Below are positions 8,703-15,981 of a stretch of DNA of 64,000 nt, one piece after another; position 1 is the first letter of the stretch, and each line of letters begins with the position of its first letter. Source of the DNA: an uncultured Hyphomicrobiales bacterium (GTDB lineage: Bacteria > Pseudomonadota > Alphaproteobacteria > Rhizobiales > Beijerinckiaceae). Made by a program: the position numbers and the translations under genes. The DNA is taken from assembly GCA_903861645.1 (NCBI GenBank), contig CAIOVE010000103.1, positions 82,894-146,893 of the forward strand. Reading direction: 5' to 3'. The notes under the pieces were generated by a model. The model searched no databases. It was not told where the DNA came from and worked only from the letters and a program-made list of their open reading frames with translations.

Positions 8703-9260
8703 TCAGCCCTTGAGCTGACGCGCCAGCTTCACGAGCGCCTCGAGATGCGCCTTGATGAAGTCGCGGCCCTGCTGGTCGATGAACTTGCCGTCGGCGTCGA
8801 ACTTGGTGTGGCCGGCGCCGATCATCACCTGCGGCTGGTTGACGGCATATGCGTCAAGACCGACGAGAATGTTGCGCAGGTTGGACTGGGCGCGCGCCGT
8901 GCCGGCCGCGCCGCCCGCGACGCCGATAATGCCGACCGCCTTGTAGGCGAATGGCTGGCTCGGCGGACGCGAACACCAGTCGAGCGCGTTCTTCAGGGCC
9001 GGCGTGACGGCGTAGTTGTATTCCGGGCAGGAAATCAGGATGGCGTCGGCGGCCCTGACCTGCTCGCGCAGGCGATGCGGCGCCGGCGGATAGCCGCCAT
9101 CGATCCGCAGATCCTCATTATACAGCGGCAAATCGCCGATTTCGACGATCTCGACGCTGACGCCGGCCGGGACCAGTTCGGCGGCGGCGTGCAGGGCGGC
9201 CGTGTTCAGGGACTTCTTGCGAAGGCTTCCGGAGAAGGCGACGATCTTGAATTGGCTCAT
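8703..9260 (-). CDS. NADPH-dependent FMN reductase family protein
   Basis: A 185-aa flavodoxin-like reductase with the FMN phosphate-binding motif SGSLRKKS at residues 10-17 and the family motif CPEYNYAVTPALKNALDW. It would reduce FMN or quinones with NAD(P)H in the cytoplasm. The ATG at 9260 has GGAG 11 nt upstream. Divergent from the enoyl-CoA hydratase-like gene across a 138-bp gap, and followed by a clear terminator at 8649-8680, so monocistronic. Confidence 0.85.
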   Translation of the reverse strand: MSQFKIVAFSGSLRKKSLNTAALHAAAELVPAGVSVEIVEIGDLPLYNEDLRIDGGYPPAPHRLREQVRAADAILISCPEYNYAVTPALKNALDWCSRPPSQPFAYKAVGIIGVAGGAAGTARAQSNLRNILVGLDAYAVNQPQVMIGAGHTKFDADGKFIDQQGRDFIKAHLEALVKLARQLKG

Positions 9261-9398
9261 GGATAGAACAACTCCAGGCGGGATTGGGAGAATTAACTCA
9301 ATACGGCGGTTCCCGCGGCGAGGCAATCGGCCGCGCCCACGCCATTGACGAACGCGGCCCCGCCGTTCCAATCTTCGCGAAACATCGGGAGGAAGTGG

Positions 9399-10232
9399 AT
9401 GCCGGATAACTGGGTCAATCTGAAATCGTGGCCTGAGCTCATCCTTGACAAGCTCGAGGACGCCGGCGTCGCCCGCATCACCCTCAATCGGCCCGAAAAG
9501 CGCAACTGCTGGAATGAAGCGATGTGCGACGCCTTTTTCGCGTCGCTGGAAATCGTGCGCGCCGACAAGGAGATCAAGGTGGTCATCACCCGCGGCGCCG
9601 GGCCCTGCTTTTCATCCGGCCTCGACCTGAACTTTCTCAAGGGCATGAGCGATGGCCCCCTGCTCGACTGGGACCGCGCCTCGCCCACCATCCGCCTCGC
9701 CGAGGCGCTGCGCGCCTTTCCGCGCATCATGATCGCGCAGGTGCACTCCTACTGCCTCGGCGGCGCGCTCGGCATCATGAATTGCCACGATCTCGTCTTC
9801 GCGGCTGAGGACGCGCAACTCGGCATGCCCGAAATCCTGCGCGGCAGCTTCGGCCAGCTTGTCACGTCAACGCTGCTGCATGGCGGCGTCCCCATCAAGA
9901 AACTGTCCTATATCGCGCTCGTCGGGCGCAATCTTTCGGGCGTCGAGGCCGACCAGCTTGGCATCGTGTCGATGGCCGTGCCCGCCGCGGAGCTTGAATC
10001 CCACACGCTCAAGATCGCCCGCGAGATCGGCTCGCGCCATCTGGCGCCGCTGGAGCATCACAAGATCACCGCGCAGATGGGACGCGATCTGTCCCTGTCG
10101 CAGGCGATCCAGCTCGACCAGTTGGTCGGGCAGCGATTGCGCCGGGCCATGGACCCGCTGGGCGACGTCAAGTCCTATCTGAACAGCCAGAAGGGCGGCC
10201 CCAACCTCGACTTCAAGCGCGACGACGTTTGA
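9399..10232 (+). CDS. Enoyl-CoA hydratase/isomerase family protein
   Basis: A 277-aa crotonase-fold protein. The oxyanion-hole segments are visible as CFSSGLDL and YCLGGALGI, so it acts on a CoA thioester (hydration, isomerisation or C-C cleavage). The ATG at 9399 was chosen for the GGGAGGA at 9387-9393. It is followed after 41 nt by a binding-protein gene on the same strand. It may serve ring-cleavage product degradation together with the acyl-CoA dehydrogenase and SDRs further on; the substrate is not known. Confidence 0.8.
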   Translation: MPDNWVNLKSWPELILDKLEDAGVARITLNRPEKRNCWNEAMCDAFFASLEIVRADKEIKVVITRGAGPCFSSGLDLNFLKGMSDGPLLDWDRASPTIRLAEALRAFPRIMIAQVHSYCLGGALGIMNCHDLVFAAEDAQLGMPEILRGSFGQLVTSTLLHGGVPIKKLSYIALVGRNLSGVEADQLGIVSMAVPAAELESHTLKIAREIGSRHLAPLEHHKITAQMGRDLSLSQAIQLDQLVGQRLRRAMDPLGDVKSYLNSQKGGPNLDFKRDDV

Positions 10233-10273
10233 AGGCCGCGATCACAAAAAATTACGCCACGGAGCATCGGGCC

Positions 10274-11296
10274 ATGTTGAAACGCGCCTTCGCGATCGCG
10301 GCGGCTTTATGCATGGCGGGCCCGGCCCTTGCCGCGGACGCCATCCGCGTCAACATCGGCCACACCAACGCGGCCGCCGACGTGGGGTTTTTCGTCGCCG
10401 ACAAACGAGGCTATTTCCGCGACGAGGGCATCGAACCCAATTTCATCGCCTTCGATTCCGGCGCGCGCATGATCGCGCCCTTCGCGTCGGGCGAACTCGA
10501 TGTTGGCGGCGGGGCGCCTTCCGCGGCGCTCTACAACGCCGTCGGCCGCGGCATTCGGGTCCGTATCGTCGCCGACAAAACCTCGACGCCGCCCGGTCGC
10601 CCGAGCCAGTCGCTCATGGTGCGCAAGGATCTCGTCGAAAGCGGCCGGTATAAATCCCTCAAGGATCTGAAGGGCCTGAAACTCGCGGGCGCCGCGCCGG
10701 GCTCCTCCGGCGATGGCACGGTCTACAAGATTTACGAGGAGACGGGCCTGCTGCCCGGCGACATCGAACGCGTTTACATGGGCTATCCGCAGCAATTGCT
10801 GGCGCTGGCGAACAAGGCCATCGACGCCGCCTTGCCCGCCGAGCCCACCGCGACGGAGATGGAAACGCGGGGCCTCGCCGTCCGCGCCATCGGCGACGAC
10901 CGCATACACCCGAACCACCAGATTTCAACCGTGCTGTATTCGGCGCAATTCGCCGGGCGCAAGGAACTCGCGACGAGGTTCATGCGCGCCTATCTGCGCG
11001 GCCTGCGCGATTACAACGACGCCATCGAGAACGCCCACCTTGTCGGCGCTAAGGGCGAGGCCATCATCGCCATTCTCACCGAATACAGCACGATCAAGGA
11101 CGCCGACGTCTACCGCCGCATGAGCGTCAACGCCTGCGATCCCGATGGGCGTCTCGATCTGCCGAGCATGCGCTACGACCTCGATGTCTTCCGCAAGGAA
11201 GGACTCATCGAGGCCAATGTCGCGGTCGAGGACGCGATCGACGGTTCGTTCGCCCGCGACGTGGTCGCCGAACTCGGCGCCTATCGCAAGAAGTAG
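10274..11296 (+). CDS. ABC transporter substrate-binding protein (NitT/TauT-like)
   Basis: A 340-aa periplasmic binding protein with a signal peptide (cleavage near 21, ALA-AD). The start GHTNAAADVGFFVADKRGYF and motif SLKDLKGLKLA are typical of the SsuA/ThiY/NMT1 group. GGAG at 10261-10264 precedes the ATG at 10274. No permease or ATPase lies beside it; it could use the ABC importer encoded at 22066-23603 or one elsewhere. The ligand is unknown. Confidence 0.8.
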   Translation: MLKRAFAIAAALCMAGPALAADAIRVNIGHTNAAADVGFFVADKRGYFRDEGIEPNFIAFDSGARMIAPFASGELDVGGGAPSAALYNAVGRGIRVRIVADKTSTPPGRPSQSLMVRKDLVESGRYKSLKDLKGLKLAGAAPGSSGDGTVYKIYEETGLLPGDIERVYMGYPQQLLALANKAIDAALPAEPTATEMETRGLAVRAIGDDRIHPNHQISTVLYSAQFAGRKELATRFMRAYLRGLRDYNDAIENAHLVGAKGEAIIAILTEYSTIKDADVYRRMSVNACDPDGRLDLPSMRYDLDVFRKEGLIEANVAVEDAIDGSFARDVVAELGAYRKK

Positions 11297-11305
11297 CCGC
11301 GCCGG

Positions 11306-12007
11306 CTATTCCGCCGCGCGCCGCGCCGCCGCCGGCAAGGCGTCGAGATGCGCGAGCACGTCGGCGACATGCATGACATCGGCGTATTTGTGATGCAGGT
11401 CGAACAGGTTGACCTTGTGGCTCAGCATCGAGCGGTCATAGGTGCATTCCTCGACGAGCGTATTGTGGAAGCCATAGGAATAGGCGTCCACCGTCGAGGC
11501 GCGCACGCAACCCGACGTGCTCTCCCCGCAGATGATCAGGCTCTCGACGCGCAGTCGACGCAGGTGGGCGATCAGCGGCGTGCCGAAGAAGCCCGACGCG
11601 CGCTCCTTGTAGATGACCAACTCGCCGGGCTCGGGCTCGAGGCCCGGCTGGATTTCATAGAGGTTCTCGGTCTCGCGACCCATGCGCCGGTTGGTTGAAT
11701 GCACGCCCGCCGTATCGGCGTGGCGGGTCGTGTAGATCACCGGCACGCCGGCGCGACGCGCTGCGGCGAAAAGCTTTTGCGTCGGCTCCATCGCCTTCCA
11801 GGCGTTTTCGCCACATGAGCCGGAGAACTGCCGGTTGACCTCCCGGACCGGCTTGTTGCCGCCCTGATAGGCCTTCTTGTAGAGATCGATCGCCAGCACC
11901 GCCGGACGCGGCCCGACGAAAACCTCGCGCCGGTAGGCCTCGTATATTTCAAGAATCTCGTCGTCGACGACATCCTTCCAGCAATAGTCCTCGAACTTGT
12001 CGACCAT
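11306..12007 (-). CDS. Isochorismatase-family amidase/cysteine hydrolase
   Basis: A 233-aa protein of the isochorismatase superfamily close to N-carbamoylsarcosine amidases and maleamate amidohydrolases. The Asp-Lys-Cys triad is visible in AIDLY, the KERASGFFG segment and STSGCVRAS. It probably hydrolyses an amide or carbamoyl group in the cytoplasm, which hints that the regional pathway handles a nitrogen-containing compound. GAGGA lies ahead of the ATG at 12007. The dienelactone hydrolase gene 50 nt away on the same strand may be co-transcribed. Confidence 0.8.
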   Translation of the reverse strand: MVDKFEDYCWKDVVDDEILEIYEAYRREVFVGPRPAVLAIDLYKKAYQGGNKPVREVNRQFSGSCGENAWKAMEPTQKLFAAARRAGVPVIYTTRHADTAGVHSTNRRMGRETENLYEIQPGLEPEPGELVIYKERASGFFGTPLIAHLRRLRVESLIICGESTSGCVRASTVDAYSYGFHNTLVEECTYDRSMLSHKVNLFDLHHKYADVMHVADVLAHLDALPAAARRAAE

Positions 12008-12057
12008 GGTTGCAATCCTCGCGTGACAACGGCGTTAATGATCGCCGAACGGAAGCA

Positions 12058-12861
12058 TCATTCGTACCGGACGTTCTTGCTGAAGTCGTAGGTTTTGGCG
12101 ATCGACGCCTTGTAACTTTGGCGAATGAACGAGCGATCCCGTTTCTCGTCGAACACCCATTCAAGAAACGCGCGTTGCGTGGCCCACGCGGCTTCCGCCG
12201 CCTCGCGCCGATAACGACCGGGCATGGTGTCGTTCAGCCAGCCATGGGGCGCCGCGCCGAAAATCTCGACATGAAAGCTCTTGCCATGCTTTTCCAGACT
12301 GCCGCGCAACTTGCGCACGCTGTCGACGGAAATGATGTGGTCCGTCTCGCCGAACATGCCGAGCACGGGGCAGTCCGCCTTGGCGATGAGATCGTCGAGC
12401 CCCACGGGATAGCGGGCGTTGACCTGCCACTCGCGTTCCTGCGCCGCGCCATACCAGACGAGCGCCGCGGAAATCTTGCGCTGCGCCGCGAGCACGATCG
12501 GATGACGCCCGGTCTGGCAGACGCCCATGACCGCGATACGCCCGAGATCGGCGCGTCGCTCCGTTTCCAGCGCCGCGATGGCGGCGTTCATGTATTCCAC
12601 GGATTCCGGATCGGTCATGTCGTAACCGACGTCGCCGCGATGCAGCGCCGCCTGATCGGGATGCTTGAAGAAATAATCAGCCGCGACGCAGACAAAACCC
12701 TCCCTGGCGTGGCGGCGCGCGAGATCGCGCGTGTGTTCGACAAGACCATAGCGCTCGTGCAGGAGCACGATCACGGGATGCGGTCCCGCGCCCGCGGGGA
12801 TGGCGATGAAGGCGGGCAGCCCGCCCGCGCAAACCACCGATCGCGTCTCGATATCCGACAT
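12058..12861 (-). CDS. Dienelactone hydrolase family protein
   Basis: A 267-aa alpha/beta hydrolase of the dienelactone hydrolase family, with the nucleophile elbow GVCQTG at 113-118 (Cys115, as in the family) and a C-terminal His in APHGW. It may open a lactone produced from a catechol-type compound. The ATG at 12861 has GGGAG 8 nt upstream and was preferred over the ATG at 12882. It lies just upstream of the amidase gene on the minus strand. Confidence 0.8.
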   Translation of the reverse strand: MSDIETRSVVCAGGLPAFIAIPAGAGPHPVIVLLHERYGLVEHTRDLARRHAREGFVCVAADYFFKHPDQAALHRGDVGYDMTDPESVEYMNAAIAALETERRADLGRIAVMGVCQTGRHPIVLAAQRKISAALVWYGAAQEREWQVNARYPVGLDDLIAKADCPVLGMFGETDHIISVDSVRKLRGSLEKHGKSFHVEIFGAAPHGWLNDTMPGRYRREAAEAAWATQRAFLEWVFDEKRDRSFIRQSYKASIAKTYDFSKNVRYE

Positions 12862-13001
12862 GTCCCTTACTCCCGCTCGCATGGATTAAAGCGCGCGCCG
12901 CCGCCCCCTGTCAAAAGGCGCCGTGACGCGAAAACGGGCAGTCCGGACATGGCGCGCGCATGCCAAACGCGCCGGTTCCGGTCGGCTGGCGTTGGAACGC
13001 G

Positions 13002-13035
13002 AAAACGGCGACGAAGCTCTCGCTCCGCCGCCGTT
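13002..13035 (-). terminator. Possible terminator of the HU gene
   Basis: AACGGCG at 13004-13010 pairs with CGCCGTT at 13029-13035, and the AAAA at 13002-13005 reads as a T run on the minus strand. The loop is long (18 nt, partly self-paired). It lies 27 nt after the HU stop. Moderate support only. Confidence 0.4.
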
Positions 13036-13061
13036 GAATATTGCGCCAATGCGGGAAAAGG

Positions 13062-13400
13062 TCAGACCGCTTCCTTGAGTTCCTTGGCGGCGCGGAAGGC
13101 GACCTTCTTGCTGGCCTTGATCTTGATGGCCTCGCCAGTCGCGGGGTTGCGGCCCATGCGGGCGGCCCGCTTGCGAACCTGCAGAATGCCAAGACCGCCA
13201 ATGCGGATGCGGGCGCCCTTCTTGAGGCTTTTGGTGACGTGCGTCACGAAGTCGTCGAGGATCGCGTTCGCCTGCTTCTTCGACAGTTCGTGCGTCTCGG
13301 AAATCGTGTTGGCGATGTGCTTCAGGGTAACGGTGTCCACTTTGGCTTTCGCGGCCTTGGGGGCGGCGGCCTTCGCGGGAGCGGCGGGTTTCACGGCCAT
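13062..13400 (-). CDS. HU/IHF family DNA-binding protein with Ala/Lys/Pro tail
   Basis: A 112-aa nucleoid protein. The HU core spans about residues 23-112 with the DNA-binding-arm motif GRNPATGE. Residues 1-22 are an added Ala/Lys/Pro-rich tail, as seen in several Hyphomicrobiales HU proteins. The AAGGAGG five bases before the ATG at 13400 fixes the start. It bends and compacts DNA. The single gene lies between the dienelactone hydrolase and the fumarylacetoacetase-fold gene, all minus strand. Confidence 0.9.
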   Translation of the reverse strand: MAVKPAAPAKAAAPKAAKAKVDTVTLKHIANTISETHELSKKQANAILDDFVTHVTKSLKKGARIRIGGLGILQVRKRAARMGRNPATGEAIKIKASKKVAFRAAKELKEAV

Positions 13401-13548
13401 GGGGTCCTCCTTGTTCGAATCAGAACCATTGAAAGAATACACCGCCGCCAAAGGAAAAATAAGCCCCCACGCGCTGTCATCGGCCGAAAAGACCATATAA
13501 ACCGGGCTTATCTGACATCGCGCCCCCAAAACGCCTTGAAAGGCGGGA

Positions 13549-14418
13549 TCAAACCCGCGACGGCGATTCGTCCTCGACGACATTTTCAAGGACGCCGACG
13601 CCGGAAACCGCGATCCGCAGGCGATCGCCGGGTTGTAGCCAACGAGGCGGATCGAACCGCGCGCCCGCGCCGGTGGGCGTCCCCGTTAGAATAATGTCGC
13701 CGGGCGCGAGGCTGGCGAACTGGGACAGATAGCTGATGAGAAAATCGAACGGCCAGATCATGTTGGCGGTCGTGTCGTCCTGCCGCAAATCGTCGTTCAC
13801 CCAGGTCCGCACCCGAAGCGTTTCCCCGGCCGCGAGGGGCCGCGTGTCGATCCACGGGCCGATGGACCCGCTGCGGTCGAAATTCTTGCCCTGCGTGATG
13901 TTGAACCGGCCGTGCGTCATCCAGTCCCGCAACGTGCCCTCGTTGGCGATCGTCAGTCCAGCGATATGCGACGCCGCCCCGGCGCGCTCGATGTAGCGGC
14001 CCGGCTTTCCGATCACGAGCACGATTTCACCCTCGTAATCGAGTTGCTCGGAAACATGCGGACGAATGATCGCCTGACCATGGCCGACAAGCGATTCCGG
14101 CGTGCGCATGAAGACGTTTGGATATTTCGAGGGGGCGGCGACCTGCCCATATTCCTCGTTGCGCTTGCCGTAATTCACGCCGATGCAGAAAATCTTGCCG
14201 GGCCGGGCGAGCGGCGGCAAGAACGAGACTTCCTCGAATGGGAAATCCGCGCCGGCGCCATCGGCCGCCGACGCCGCGCGCGACCACGCGTTCGCCCGCG
14301 CCACGTCGTCGAGGGACGCGAACTCCGGCGCCAGACGATCCGTCAGGTCGACCACGCCGGTTTCGGAGGCGACGCCAAAACGCGCGCGCCCCCCGGCGAA
14401 AAAGCTCATGAACCGCAT
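13549..14418 (-). CDS. Fumarylacetoacetate hydrolase family protein
   Basis: A 289-aa FAH-superfamily protein. The metal-site motif DYEGEIVLVIGK and the FCIGVNYGKRNEEYG entry to the catalytic domain are typical. Members hydrolyse or decarboxylate acyl-pyruvates, or hydrate 2-oxo-dienoates, at the end of aromatic meta-cleavage pathways. The ATG at 14418 follows a GGGGAGG; another ATG lies three codons in. It is divergent from the molybdenum hydroxylase operon across about 190 bp, consistent with a shared catabolic theme. Confidence 0.85.
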   Translation of the reverse strand: MRFMSFFAGGRARFGVASETGVVDLTDRLAPEFASLDDVARANAWSRAASAADGAGADFPFEEVSFLPPLARPGKIFCIGVNYGKRNEEYGQVAAPSKYPNVFMRTPESLVGHGQAIIRPHVSEQLDYEGEIVLVIGKPGRYIERAGAASHIAGLTIANEGTLRDWMTHGRFNITQGKNFDRSGSIGPWIDTRPLAAGETLRVRTWVNDDLRQDDTTANMIWPFDFLISYLSQFASLAPGDIILTGTPTGAGARFDPPRWLQPGDRLRIAVSGVGVLENVVEDESPSRV

Positions 14419-14605
14419 GCGCGCCCTCCCCAGCCCATGCACGCGATGGTTTCGAACGACGCGCGGCGGCTTGCCGCATTAGCGGCCGACGCTCGCGGGC
14501 GTCAAACGGAATCGCCTCTTCACGCCGCCCGTGGGCGCGTTGACAGGGCGCCGCCCCCTCCATAGGTTGCGCCGCGTCGCACGGTCGACCCGCTTCGGAA
14601 AGCTT

Positions 14606-15487
14606 ATGAAAGCAGCCCCTTTTGAATATTCAAGGCCCAGCAGCGTCGCCGAGGCCTGCGAACTGCTGACCCGCGACGAGGACGCCCGCATCATCGCCGG
14701 CGGCCAGACGCTCGTGCCCATGATGGCCATGCGGTTGGCCCGCCCCACGCGGCTTGTCGACATCGCGCGCATTCCCGAGCTCGCCTTCATCCGCGACGAC
14801 AGCGACGCCATCGTTGTCGGTGGCGCCACCCGTCAGGCGGCGCTGGAGCGCCACGCGTCCCTCGCCGCGCGCTTGCCGCTGCTGGCCCGCGCGCTCCCCT
14901 GGGTGGGCCACGCGGCCACCCGCAATCGCGGCACGGTGGGCGGCTCCATCGCCAACGCCGACCCAGCGGCGGAAATTCCGCTCGTGCTGGTGACATTGGA
15001 CGGTTCGATCCGCGCGCGCTCGACGCGCGATGACAAGGTTATTGCGGCCGACGATCTGTTCGAGGGCCCCATGGCGACGGCGCTCGCGCTCGACGCCTGC
15101 CTGACCGAGGTCCGCTTCCCCACGTGGAGCCACGCGCGCATGGGCTCGGCCTTTCAGGAAATCAGCGCCCGCCATGGCGATTTCGCCTATGTGTCGGCGG
15201 CGGCGCAAGTCGCGCTCGACGGCGACGGCAAATGCGTCGCCTGCGCCATCGGCGTTGGCGGCGCGACAGCGGCGCCAACTCGTCTTAAGGCGGCCAGCGC
15301 CGCGCTCCTGGGCGGCCGTCTCGACGACGCCGCGACGCGCGAGGCCATCGCCGCCGAGATCGCGGCGCTCGACATCATGATCGACCCCCACGCCAGCCCC
15401 GCCTATCGCCGCCGCGTGGCCGTGACACTCGCCCACCGCGTCGTCATCGCCGCGCACGACGAAGCTCTTTCGAGGACGCCCGCATGA
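14606..15487 (+). CDS. Molybdenum hydroxylase FAD subunit (CoxM/XdhB-like)
   Basis: A 293-aa FAD-binding subunit of a xanthine dehydrogenase-family enzyme. FAD motifs AGGQTLVPMM (31-40) and TVGGS (110-114) are clear. It passes electrons from the iron-sulfur subunit to an acceptor. First gene of the plus-strand cluster; its stop overlaps the start of the 2Fe-2S subunit by 4 nt. The start at 14606 is preceded only by a weak GGAAAG. The enzyme probably hydroxylates an aromatic or heteroaromatic ring. Confidence 0.9.
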   Translation: MKAAPFEYSRPSSVAEACELLTRDEDARIIAGGQTLVPMMAMRLARPTRLVDIARIPELAFIRDDSDAIVVGGATRQAALERHASLAARLPLLARALPWVGHAATRNRGTVGGSIANADPAAEIPLVLVTLDGSIRARSTRDDKVIAADDLFEGPMATALALDACLTEVRFPTWSHARMGSAFQEISARHGDFAYVSAAAQVALDGDGKCVACAIGVGGATAAPTRLKAASAALLGGRLDDAATREAIAAEIAALDIMIDPHASPAYRRRVAVTLAHRVVIAAHDEALSRTPA

Positions 15488-15981
15488 AGGTCAGCCTGAC
15501 CGTTAACGGCGAGACGCGCGAGATTGACGCGGAGCCGCGCCTGACCCTGCTCGACGCCTTGCGCGATCATCTGCGTCTCACTGGCTGTCACACCGGCTGC
15601 GAGCACGGCGTTTGCGGCGCCTGCACGGTGCTCATCGATGGCGCGCCGGCGCGCGCCTGCCTGCTGTTCGCGGTGCAGGCCGACGGCCTTGAGATCACGA
15701 CGATCGAAGGTCTCGCCCCGGCGCCCGGCGAGTTGAGCCTCGTGCAGGACGCCTTCTGCGAAACCCACGCGATGCAATGCGGTTATTGCACGCCCGGCAT
15801 GGTGCTGACCGCTCACGCGCTGCTGCGCGACAATCCAGCGCCGACGCGCGACGCCATCGTCGACGCGATCTCGGGCAACATCTGTCGCTGCACCGGCTAT
15901 GGCCAGATCGTCGAGGCGATTGAACTCGCCGCGCGACGCCTCGCCGGCTCGAACGCGCCGGCCAAGGGAGACGCGGCATGA
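15484..15981 (+). CDS. Molybdenum hydroxylase [2Fe-2S] subunit (CoxS/XdhA-like)
   Basis: A 165-aa two-cluster iron-sulfur subunit. The plant-type cluster Cys are C39, C44, C47 and C59; the second cluster uses C99, C102, C134 and C136 (CGYC...CRC). It shuttles electrons from the molybdenum site to FAD. It overlaps both neighbours by 4 nt (ATGA), so the three subunits are translationally coupled. Confidence 0.95.
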   Translation: MKVSLTVNGETREIDAEPRLTLLDALRDHLRLTGCHTGCEHGVCGACTVLIDGAPARACLLFAVQADGLEITTIEGLAPAPGELSLVQDAFCETHAMQCGYCTPGMVLTAHALLRDNPAPTRDAIVDAISGNICRCTGYGQIVEAIELAARRLAGSNAPAKGDAA

